A stretch of 32,228 nucleotides of DNA from Pseudomonadota bacterium (lineage in GTDB: Bacteria > Pseudomonadota > Gammaproteobacteria > Legionellales > Legionellaceae), in assembly GCA_021849905.1 (NCBI GenBank), contig JAJZSG010000007.1, positions 1 to 32,228 on the forward strand, written 5' to 3'. Below are positions 1-8,740 of the stretch, piece after piece. A program made the translations under genes and the position numbers. Positions within the stretch are counted from its first letter, which is position 1. Each line of letters starts with the position of its first letter. The notes below the pieces were generated by a model that was not told the DNA's origin, did not search any database, and worked only from the letters and a program-made list of their open reading frames with translations.

Positions 1-333
1 CTTAGCAATCCAATATCGAAATAATTCCGCTTGCTTACGCGCGCAGCTCGGATTAGTCCGAGCTGCGTGACAGGCACTTACCCGGCGATTGTGACAGGAT
101 ACATTTTTTCCTTTTTTACAATAACATGGTGAGCATGTGCACTAATTAATGTCCATTATATTGCCATTTGATCTTTGTTTTGATAAACAAACATGGTAAA
201 ATGCGCCCATATTGAATTCTAAATGACATCTTAACACTAAGTGAGAATATAAAATAAATCTTGTAACTCATTAGTATTCTTCATCTCGTTAAGAATGACT
301 GACCTGGGGAATCGATTATTTTTATAGGTTGGA

Positions 334-1368
334 TTGGGGGATTTTATGCCAGATAATATGCAAGTGGATTGGAATATGAGTATAGGCAAGTGCCTATCAT
401 TGGATCTCGATCATCCTTGTCGTCAAGAAATTGAAAAAATCAAAGCTCATATCAAGAGTATGGGTTTTAAATTTAAAGGCGTGTCCGATCACGGTAGTTC
501 TGACGATGATCATTGCCGGATTGAAGTGATAAGTAGTTTTTTAATCAATTTTTCCCAAAGCCATGCTAATTCGATAACATTACTTTCTCCAGCGGCTCAA
601 TCCTCCAATGAGCAATTAACTTTTTTATCTCAGACGTGTATTGTTCGTTTTAGCCCCCGTTCGCCATTACGCGATTTATTGCATGAGCTTGATCATATGT
701 ACCAATTAATTGAGGATGCTGATCGTAAAGGGCGCCCTTATTTAAAAGCGACTCGCGTAAATATTTCTTTGAAATCCACATCTGATTCTCCTTATTCTTT
801 GAATACGCCATATGCAATGGTTAATTTATTTTTTGATGACATCATGAATAATGATAATTTGAATGTAAAACCCTGGTCTAACTCATCTCAAGACATTGAT
901 TCTTTGGATATTCGTTACAAATCTAAAGACCTAACCAGTAAACAACACGCTCGTTTTGTATTGTTTGTAAATACTTTTTGCAATCTTAATAAACAATCTA
1001 AGGGCGTTTTGTTTGAAAGCCTGATTTCCAGATTTGATAACGAAGAAATGGAAATAAATGCTTACACTCGTGAAATACAACGATATGAAGATCATCCCAA
1101 TATGTTCGACGTTGGTCATGAAGAGTTAACCCGATTAAAGTACATGCGCGATGAACGTTATCTGCGCGGTCATTATACTGGGATAACTCATCCTAATTTC
1201 TACGCGCATTCATGGGGAACAGATGAATGTCAAGTTCGTCTTAAGACCCTCCCTCATGTCTATTTTGAACAAGAATGTTTGCCTGGCCTGGATGATAAAA
1301 CGACTTTGGAAAGCATATCCTCAGAAGAATCATCCATTCAAGATGTAGGTCGCTCACTTTCAATATAG
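334..1368 (+). CDS. Uncharacterised protein with an HExxH (HELDH) zinc-metallopeptidase-like motif; candidate effector
   Basis: 344-aa ORF; HELDH at residues 117-121 (nt 682-696) in the context DLLHELDHMYQL; downstream EEMEINAYTREIQ could supply a third zinc ligand. No obvious signal peptide. Confidence 0.6.
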   Translation: MGDFMPDNMQVDWNMSIGKCLSLDLDHPCRQEIEKIKAHIKSMGFKFKGVSDHGSSDDDHCRIEVISSFLINFSQSHANSITLLSPAAQSSNEQLTFLSQTCIVRFSPRSPLRDLLHELDHMYQLIEDADRKGRPYLKATRVNISLKSTSDSPYSLNTPYAMVNLFFDDIMNNDNLNVKPWSNSSQDIDSLDIRYKSKDLTSKQHARFVLFVNTFCNLNKQSKGVLFESLISRFDNEEMEINAYTREIQRYEDHPNMFDVGHEELTRLKYMRDERYLRGHYTGITHPNFYAHSWGTDECQVRLKTLPHVYFEQECLPGLDDKTTLESISSEESSIQDVGRSLSI

Positions 1369-1411
1369 TTATTCCGTCTATTTAACATTTAATGCTATGA
1401 ATTAAAGAGGA

Positions 1412-3100
1412 TTGATTATGCAGGTATTTTTATACAACACGTTGTCTAGAAAAAAAGAAGAATTCCACTCTATTTTACCGGGTCAAGTATCCATGTATAC
1501 TTGCGGCCCAACAGTTTATCATTTCGCACATATCGGAAATTTAAGAACTTACATATTCGAAGACATATTAAAAAGAACATTAACCCAAGCAGGATACACA
1601 GTTAATCACGTGATGAATATTACCGATGTGGGTCATTTGCAGTCGGATGCTGATGATGGTGAAGATAAAATGAATATTGCGTCTGTTCGGGAGCAAAAAA
1701 CACCCTGGGAGATTGCCAGGTTTTATGAAGATAAATTTGTTGAAGATTGTCATAGATTAAGTATTATCCCTCCAACAACAATGCCACGTGCTACCGAGCA
1801 TGTTAGCGAAATGATTAACTTTGTGAGTTGCTTAGAATGTAAACATGCGACTTATGCTGTTGATGGTAACGTTTATTTCGATACGTCGACATTTAAAAAT
1901 TACGGCAAGCTTGCTCGATTAAAGCCATCGGATGTGGCTAATGCTCAGTCCAGGGTAGAGCAGGATCCTCGTAAACGTAATCAAAATGATTTTGTATTGT
2001 GGTTTTCTTCCTCAAAATACCCAAATCAGGTTATGAAATGGGAATCACAGTGGGGCATTGGATATCCAGGTTGGCATATTGAGTGCTCGGCAATGGCTCG
2101 TAGATATTTAGGTGAACACATTGATATACATTGCGGTGGTCAGGATCATATTAATATTCATCATACAAATGAAATAGCGCAAACTGAAATGGTTACTGGA
2201 AAAAAATGGGTTAATTTTTGGATGCACGGTGCCTTTCTTGAAGACCAAGATGGTAAAATGTCTAAGTCTAAAGGTGCGTTTTATACATTATCCTCGTTAA
2301 CCGATTTGGGTTTTGAGCCCGTGCACTTCCGGTATTTCTGTCTTCAAGGGCATTATCGTAAGCCGCTGAAATTCAGTATGTCTCTCTTGAATAAAGCGAA
2401 AAATGATTTCGATGTGATTAAAATGGGCATTATTTCATTAAAATTTGCCGATTCTCAATTCGATTATTCTGCTCATCATGAAAATAGTACACGGTCAAGC
2501 GAATATAGAAATAATTACTGGGACCTTGTTGGTGATGATTTGAATACCGCCGATGCGCTTAAGCTTGTAAAAACGCTTATTAAGGATAATAAACTGAGCC
2601 CACGTGAGCGTTTAACGTTGTTAAATGAATTTGATAATGTTTTGGGTATTGGTTTTAATAGATTTTCACAACCTGATTTGACAAAGCGCCAACGCGTGCT
2701 ACTTGATATGCGAAATAAGTTTCGTCAACAACAGCGGTTTGATTCTGCTGATGTTATTAGAAATGCCTTCGCAGATAAAGGCATTGCTTTATATGATCGT
2801 TCATCCTCAGAAACTATATGTGTACAAAACAGGGTTGATTTTCAATTTGAATCCAATAGTACGGCTTCGAGTTGTACGAATGGTACATTAATGACGTCTA
2901 CGTTGATTTCAGTGACGCGCGAGACTTCTGCATCTTTATCGAGGGAATCATCTGCATCGCTTTCTGAGCAAGTTACTCGTCAAACTTTTTTTGGAAACCT
3001 TACGTCTTCAAGTGCTAAAGCCGCATTGGCTTCTCGATCAAGTAGTCCTAAGATTTGCGGTGAAGACTTTGTTCAAGAAACGACGCCATCAACCTATTAG
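1412..3100 (+). CDS. cysS: Cysteinyl-tRNA synthetase-like protein with Ser/Thr-rich C-terminal extension
   Basis: CGPTVYHFAHIGN (HIGH-type) and GKMSKSKG motifs; zinc-ligand context ECSAMARRYLGEHIDIHCGGQDHINIHHTNEIAQ; DVGHLQSDADDGEDKM signature; about 80 extra C-terminal residues. Confidence 0.9.
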   Translation: MIMQVFLYNTLSRKKEEFHSILPGQVSMYTCGPTVYHFAHIGNLRTYIFEDILKRTLTQAGYTVNHVMNITDVGHLQSDADDGEDKMNIASVREQKTPWEIARFYEDKFVEDCHRLSIIPPTTMPRATEHVSEMINFVSCLECKHATYAVDGNVYFDTSTFKNYGKLARLKPSDVANAQSRVEQDPRKRNQNDFVLWFSSSKYPNQVMKWESQWGIGYPGWHIECSAMARRYLGEHIDIHCGGQDHINIHHTNEIAQTEMVTGKKWVNFWMHGAFLEDQDGKMSKSKGAFYTLSSLTDLGFEPVHFRYFCLQGHYRKPLKFSMSLLNKAKNDFDVIKMGIISLKFADSQFDYSAHHENSTRSSEYRNNYWDLVGDDLNTADALKLVKTLIKDNKLSPRERLTLLNEFDNVLGIGFNRFSQPDLTKRQRVLLDMRNKFRQQQRFDSADVIRNAFADKGIALYDRSSSETICVQNRVDFQFESNSTASSCTNGTLMTSTLISVTRETSASLSRESSASLSEQVTRQTFFGNLTSSSAKAALASRSSSPKICGEDFVQETTPSTY

Positions 3101-3200
3101 TGCTATATCATTACCCATAACTTTAAAGCTATCTTCCTCTGCGTTTTATCCGCAGGGGAGATATATATCCTTTCAAAGAAAGAAGCAACTCCCCATAATT

Positions 3201-3221
3201 GTAGGTTGGGCCCTAGTCCAA
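3201..3221 (+). repeat. Half-copy of the hairpin repeat found at 10855-10902
   Basis: gtaggttgggccctagtcca matches gtaggttgggccttggccca at 10883-10902 in 17 of 20 positions. Confidence 0.5.
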
Positions 3222-3315
3222 TACTACAAAATTTAAATTCACGGTTGCAGTAAAATTCAGGGCAAGATAAAGTACTATTTGATCAACCATGCGTTTTGCA
3301 TAGGTAAGTTGATAT

Positions 3316-3762
3316 TTATAAAAAATCAAGTTGTCGCCAGGCTTCAAAAAGAATAATAGCGACAGAGTTGGATAAATTTAAACTTCGACTCGATTCTTGC
3401 ATAGGAATACGAATGCTGGTGTAACGCTCTCGAAGTGCTGCTGGTAAGCCGCGAGTTTCTGAACCAAATAGCAATAGATCGTCATCTTTAAAGGATATGT
3501 CACTGTAATTTTGTTTTGCTTTAGTTGAGCATGCAAACACTCGCCTGTGCTGATTTTGTTCTACAAACGTTTGTTCATCAGGATAGTGAATAACACTCGC
3601 CCATTCATGATAATCTAATCCGGCGCGCCGCATTCGTTTGTCGTCAAGCGCAAAACCCAATGGATGAATTAAATGCAACTGTGCGCCGCTATTGGCGCAC
3701 AGTCGAATGATATTTCCCGTATTAGGCGGAATTTCAGGCTGATGCAGTGCGATGTGTAGCAT
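3316..3762 (-). CDS. trmL: tRNA (cytidine(34)-2'-O)-methyltransferase, SPOUT family
   Basis: MLHIALHQPEIPPNTGNIIRLCANSGAQLHLIHPLGF...FGSETRGLP...RSLNLSNSVAIILFEAWRQ. Start placed at 3762, downstream of the ORF-track start. Confidence 0.92.
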   Translation of the reverse strand: MLHIALHQPEIPPNTGNIIRLCANSGAQLHLIHPLGFALDDKRMRRAGLDYHEWASVIHYPDEQTFVEQNQHRRVFACSTKAKQNYSDISFKDDDLLLFGSETRGLPAALRERYTSIRIPMQESSRSLNLSNSVAIILFEAWRQLDFL

Positions 3763-4543
3763 GATGTGCCGTTGTGAGTGGAAATTTAGAGGGTTTGCCG
3801 TTAGCCGGTATTTCTGGAAGTACCGCTGTTGCCTCGTCTTCATCGATATATAAAGCCCCGGTTTCTTTTTGCTCTCCAGTCATTAAGTAGTTTCGATGTT
3901 GGAGATAGGCATCTCGCATGAAGGAATACTCATCAATGGCATCCGCCATCAGTCGCTCGGTGCTCAACATTTGTGAGCGCAAATCAATATACCGTAAACC
4001 CAATACGCCATAAAGTAATGCATCCGGTCTAACGTAGGGGTAGGGTGTGAATAATATGCAATCAAACATCATTCCCATGCCATCACGAAACGTGCTGGGT
4101 CCAAGAAAAGGGACAACGAGGTAAGGGGATTTTTTATCGCCCCACTTAGCAAAGGTTACGCCTAAATCATTACTATGTGGTGGAAGTTGAAATGATGTGG
4201 CGGGATCAAAAATACCTCCGATACCGATTGTTGAATTGATAATAAAGCGCCACGTGTCTTTGATAGCGGCATTTGAATCGGCTTGTAACAGGTCATTGGC
4301 AACGGTAGGCAGCATATTCACGTTGTTATAAACATTATTAACACCCGCACGAACTTTCGCTGGTACGATAGTCGCGTAGAGTATTGCAGGAGGCTTTAAT
4401 ATTGCCTTATCAAACGCTGAGTTAAATCGATAAATTTTACGATTAAAGACTTCATAAGGGTCGTCAGGATTACTGCTTTTCGTAACACAGGCTGATAAAA
4501 ACAACGAGCTTATCAGTATTGCTAAAGGAATCAGTGGGCGCAT
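3734..4543 (-). CDS. mlaA: MlaA (VacJ) family outer-membrane lipoprotein
   Basis: Lipobox LSAC; DPYEVFNRKIYRFNSAFDKAILKPPA; YLVVPFLGPSTFRDG. The 3' end overlaps the trmL start. Confidence 0.92.
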   Translation of the reverse strand: MRPLIPLAILISSLFLSACVTKSSNPDDPYEVFNRKIYRFNSAFDKAILKPPAILYATIVPAKVRAGVNNVYNNVNMLPTVANDLLQADSNAAIKDTWRFIINSTIGIGGIFDPATSFQLPPHSNDLGVTFAKWGDKKSPYLVVPFLGPSTFRDGMGMMFDCILFTPYPYVRPDALLYGVLGLRYIDLRSQMLSTERLMADAIDEYSFMRDAYLQHRNYLMTGEQKETGALYIDEDEATAVLPEIPANGKPSKFPLTTAHHATHRTASA

Positions 4544-4673
4544 GATTGCTAGGCTTATTTGATAGTAAAATATTATGTTACCTCATCCTATTGGGGGTTA
4601 CAATTTGATAGCTTTGATATCGATAGTCATCACGGTACAATGGGTGCTCTTAATTTTGTATCGGGAATGACGA

Positions 4674-6830
4674 ATGTCTACTGCCGCCTATTTGAATGGG
4701 TTAAACGAACGACAATGCACTGCCGTGACAGCACCAATGGGTCACACCCTTGTTTTAGCCGGTGCTGGAAGTGGAAAAACACGGGTTTTGGTGAGTCGTA
4801 TTGCCTGGTTGGTTGACGTTCAACATCTCTCCCCTCATGCCATATTGGCCGTGACCTTTACGAATAAAGCAGCCGGTGAGATGCGGGCACGCTTAAGTGG
4901 TTTACTGGATTGTTCCGTACAAGGATTGTGGGTGGGAACGTTTCATGGTTTGTGTCATCGTCTGCTTCGACGGCATTTTGATGAGGCTAAGCTTCCGCAA
5001 CAATTTCACATTTTAGACAGTGACGATCAGGCGCGCGTCATCAAACGTGCCATTGTTATGCTCAATCTTGATGTTGAGCAATGGCCTGTTAAGCAAGCGC
5101 AGTCTTTTATCAATGCTCGAAAAGATGAAGGCCTTCGCCCTCAACATATTCATTCTCAGCAGTATGGCCCCATGCGGACGTTGATACAAATTTACCAGAC
5201 TTACGAACAACTCTGTCAAACGGCAGGCGTTATTGATTTTGCTGAAATTCTCCTTCGCACGCATGAGATGCTTCGTGATAACGCTGCTTTACTTAGTCAT
5301 TATCAACAGCGTTTTCAAGCTATTCTGGTCGATGAGTTTCAGGACACAAACACAACCCAATATGCCTGGATTCGCCTGCTCGCAGGCCTTCAAACGGTTG
5401 TGATGGCTGTCGGTGATGATGATCAATCGATTTATGGTTGGCGAGGTGCGAAGGTCGAAAACATTCAGCGTTTCTCGGATGATTTTCTACATACGCAAGT
5501 TATTCGATTGGAGCAAAACTACCGTTCTACCTCAACGATTCTTGATGCAGCGAATGCGTTGATTGCTCATAATGGGGCTCGTATGGGTAAAAATTTATGG
5601 ACTGATGGCCAAACGGGTGAAAAAATTGTTGTTTTTAGTGCATTTAACGAGATTGAGGAAGCACGGTTTGTCAGTGAGCGAATGCTATCTGAAATTAAGC
5701 AGGGTCGCAGTGCCGATGATATGGCGGTTTTGTATCGTTCAAATGCCCAATCTCGTGTGATAGAAGAAGCTCTGTTACGGGCCGGAATTGCCTACCGAAT
5801 ACATGGTGGTTTACGATTTTTTGAGCGTGCTGAAATCAAGGATGCGCTAGCTTATTTGAGGCTGTTGACAAACCCTCAAGATGACACGGCTTTTGAACGG
5901 GTTGTTAATTTTCCAACACGCGGTATTGGTGAAAAAACACTCGATGATTTACGAGCTCTTGCCAAAGCGCAGTCAACCTCATTATGGCAGGCCGCGTTAC
6001 AGTTGATAAGCTCAGGCCACCTACCTCAGCGTGCATCCACTGCTTTAACGGCTTTTATTCATTTGATTAATCAATTACAAGTTAAGACGTTAACCCTTGA
6101 ACTGGATGAGCAAATTAGTGAGGTCATCCAATCAAGTGGGTTATATCGGCATTTTGAGAAATCCAAAGGGGATAAATCGGAGTCTAAATTAGAGAATCTT
6201 CAGGAGCTCATTAGTGCCGCAAAACAATTTCGTTACGATGTTGTAGCTGATGACGAGATGCCTTTAATGGTTGCTTTTTTAGCACATGCATCGCTTGAAG
6301 CCGGTGAGATGCAAGCGGATGAAAACGAACGTTCTGTGCATATGATGACTTTACATGCAGCGAAAGGATTGGAATTTCCCGTTGTATTTCTAGTTGGATT
6401 AGAAGAAGGATTGTTTCCCGGAAAGCAGTCTATTGAGGAGCCTGGACGATTGGAAGAAGAGCGCACGCTTTGTTATGTGGGAATGACGCGCGCGATGGAA
6501 AAATTGGTGATAACCTATGCTGAAATACGTCGCCAGTATGGTCGAGAAGAGTATCACCGACCTTCACGATTTTTAAGTGAGCTGCCTCCTGAGTTGTTGG
6601 ATGAAGTGCGTGCTAAAGCCCGTTTTCAAGCACCAGCACCGTTTATGCGCTCATCACTTGCCGCAGATGAGTCTGGTTTTAAGTTAGGCCAGCAGGTGAC
6701 GCATGCAACCTTTGGGCAGGGCGTGGTTTTAGCTGTGGAAGGCAGTGGAGCTCATACTCGAATACAGATTAAATTTGGCGACGTTGGAACCAAGTGGCTT
6801 GTGCTGGCTTACGCGAATTTGACTGCATGA
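4674..6830 (+). CDS. uvrD: ATP-dependent DNA helicase II (UvrD)
   Basis: Walker A AGAGSGKTRVL; LVDEFQDTN; DDDQSIYGWRGA; EQNYRST; TLHAAKGLEFPVVFLVGLEEGLFP; 718 aa. Confidence 0.95.
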   Translation: MSTAAYLNGLNERQCTAVTAPMGHTLVLAGAGSGKTRVLVSRIAWLVDVQHLSPHAILAVTFTNKAAGEMRARLSGLLDCSVQGLWVGTFHGLCHRLLRRHFDEAKLPQQFHILDSDDQARVIKRAIVMLNLDVEQWPVKQAQSFINARKDEGLRPQHIHSQQYGPMRTLIQIYQTYEQLCQTAGVIDFAEILLRTHEMLRDNAALLSHYQQRFQAILVDEFQDTNTTQYAWIRLLAGLQTVVMAVGDDDQSIYGWRGAKVENIQRFSDDFLHTQVIRLEQNYRSTSTILDAANALIAHNGARMGKNLWTDGQTGEKIVVFSAFNEIEEARFVSERMLSEIKQGRSADDMAVLYRSNAQSRVIEEALLRAGIAYRIHGGLRFFERAEIKDALAYLRLLTNPQDDTAFERVVNFPTRGIGEKTLDDLRALAKAQSTSLWQAALQLISSGHLPQRASTALTAFIHLINQLQVKTLTLELDEQISEVIQSSGLYRHFEKSKGDKSESKLENLQELISAAKQFRYDVVADDEMPLMVAFLAHASLEAGEMQADENERSVHMMTLHAAKGLEFPVVFLVGLEEGLFPGKQSIEEPGRLEEERTLCYVGMTRAMEKLVITYAEIRRQYGREEYHRPSRFLSELPPELLDEVRAKARFQAPAPFMRSSLAADESGFKLGQQVTHATFGQGVVLAVEGSGAHTRIQIKFGDVGTKWLVLAYANLTA

Positions 6831-6888
6831 TAATCAAATGCTAGGGTTGCGCGGTGGATATTCATTTTAATTTAAAACGGAGAAGAAC

Positions 6889-7665
6889 ATGACATTTACT
6901 CGATTATTGACCGCCAGTGCATTAGCCAGTGTGATGGCTGTATCGCCAGTGATGGCCGCTGATAGTGCGATGAGTCCTGAACAAAAAAAACAAGTCGAAC
7001 AAGTTATTCATGATTATCTTGTTAGCAATCCCGAAGTGTTGGTTGAGGCCTCTCAAGTGCTGCAACAAAAACAACAGCAAACCATGCAAAAAGAAGCGCA
7101 ATCCTCTATTTCTCAAAATGCAGATGCCTTGTTGAGTGGCAAGTTGGCTGTCGCTGGCAATCCTAAAGGAAATGTCACTGTGGTTGAGTTTTTTGACTAT
7201 CAATGTATTCATTGTAAAAAAATGAAGCCTGTTATTAGTGAATTAATCCAGAAAGATAGTAATGTTCGTGTTATCTATAAAGAGTTTCCTATTTTCGGTA
7301 AATCGTCTGAATTAGCATCCAAAGCGGCTTTAGCTGCCGCAATGCAGGGTAAATATATTCCTTTCCAAGAGGCATTATTACAACTAGATAAGCATTTGGA
7401 TAAAGACTTAATTTTATCAACGGCTAAATCAGTCGGATTGGATGTTAAAAAGCTAGAAACCGATATGGATAGTAAGGCGGTTTCTGACGAGTTAGACGCT
7501 AACCGTAAACTGGCTGAAAAAATGCATTTAATGGGTACGCCTGCGTTTGTTGTCTTGGCGACACCCGGTGGTGTGTTGAAGGCGGGAACTGAGCCTGCGT
7601 TTATTCCAGGTGGAACGACGTTTGAGGCGTTGCAAGCGTTGGTTAGTAAGGCTGCTGCACAGTAA
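6889..7665 (+). CDS. DsbA-family periplasmic thiol:disulfide oxidoreductase (Com1/DsbA2-like)
   Basis: Signal peptide; VVEFFDYQCIHCKKMKP with CxxC (CIHC); cis-Pro region GTPAFVV. Confidence 0.88.
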   Translation: MTFTRLLTASALASVMAVSPVMAADSAMSPEQKKQVEQVIHDYLVSNPEVLVEASQVLQQKQQQTMQKEAQSSISQNADALLSGKLAVAGNPKGNVTVVEFFDYQCIHCKKMKPVISELIQKDSNVRVIYKEFPIFGKSSELASKAALAAAMQGKYIPFQEALLQLDKHLDKDLILSTAKSVGLDVKKLETDMDSKAVSDELDANRKLAEKMHLMGTPAFVVLATPGGVLKAGTEPAFIPGGTTFEALQALVSKAAAQ

Positions 7666-7704
7666 GCGGTTTGCCTATCGACTCAGCCTGTTTAGTTGTT
7701 TTGT

Positions 7705-7815
7705 AACTGCTCACGCGTCATCCTGAACGAAGTGAAGGATCTCCATGGTTTAGGCTCTGCGCCACATTCCGGAAATCCCTCATTACGCTCAGGATGACGT
7801 AGAGCCTGAGCAGTT
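7705..7815. repeat. Intergenic palindromic repeat-like element
   Basis: AACTGCTCA (7705-7713) pairs with TGAGCAGTT (7807-7815); GTCATCCTGA (7717-7726) pairs with TCAGGATGAC (7789-7798); contains gtcatcctgaacgaagtgaaggatct. Confidence 0.65.
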
Positions 7816-7840
7816 TTGTTGTATTTTAAGGTTATTTCAG

Positions 7841-8740
7841 ATGTCATTACCAAAAACATTTCAAGATATTATCCTCACGTTACAACAATTTTGGGCCGCG
7901 CGGGGTTGTGTGATTTTACAGCCACTTGACATGGAAGTGGGTGCGGGTACTTTTCATCCTGCGACTTTTTTACGTGCCATAGGTCCCGAGCCATGGTCTG
8001 CGGCTTACGTTCAACCATCAAGACGACCCACGGACGGACGTTATGCGGATAATCCCAATCGAGTACAGCATTACTATCAGTTTCAGGTGATATTAAAGCC
8101 ATCACCTCTTGATATTCAGCAAATCTATCTGGATTCTTTGCATGCTTTAGGTGTTAACCCCTTGATTGATGATATTCGTTTTGTTGAAGACAATTGGGAA
8201 TCGCCAACGCTTGGTGCTTGGGGACTGGGTTGGGAGGTTTGGCAAAATGGAATGGAAGTGTCTCAATTTACTTATTTTCAACAGGTGGGTGGATTGGCGT
8301 GTAAACCGGTTACCGGTGAATTAACCTACGGTTTAGAGCGACTTGCGATGTCTATATTGGGTGTGGACAGTATATTTGATATTCCCTGGAGTCAATCATC
8401 AGAGCGGACTGTGACCTATGGTGATGTGTTTCGTCAAAATGAGATTGAGATGTCAGCGTATAATTTTGAGCATGCTGATATTGATGAGCTATTTCACCAA
8501 TTTGATTATTATGAAAAGCAATCCAGTACGTTGGTTGCGTTAAAACTAGCCTTGCCTGCTTATGAAATGGTGATTAAAGCCTCTCATGTGTTTAACTTGT
8601 TGGATGCACGTCACGCAATTTCTGTAACTGAACGTCAGCGGTATATTCTTCGTGTCAGGCAATTATCCAGAGCCGTGGCACAGGCTTATTATGAGGCGCG
8701 TGAAGCGCTCGGTTTTCCTTTACAGGTGTCTCATGTTTAA
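7841..8740 (+). CDS. glyQ: Glycyl-tRNA synthetase alpha subunit
   Basis: [46 protein letters not shown]...[22 protein letters not shown]. Confidence 0.97.
   Translation: MSLPKTFQDIILTLQQFWAARGCVILQPLDMEVGAGTFHPATFLRAIGPEPWSAAYVQPSRRPTDGRYADNPNRVQHYYQFQVILKPSPLDIQQIYLDSLHALGVNPLIDDIRFVEDNWESPTLGAWGLGWEVWQNGMEVSQFTYFQQVGGLACKPVTGELTYGLERLAMSILGVDSIFDIPWSQSSERTVTYGDVFRQNEIEMSAYNFEHADIDELFHQFDYYEKQSSTLVALKLALPAYEMVIKASHVFNLLDARHAISVTERQRYILRVRQLSRAVAQAYYEAREALGFPLQVSHV

Noticed and set aside
4559-4816. 85-aa plus-strand ORF at the uvrD start
   Set aside because: Overlaps the uvrD N-terminus, including Walker A, in another frame.
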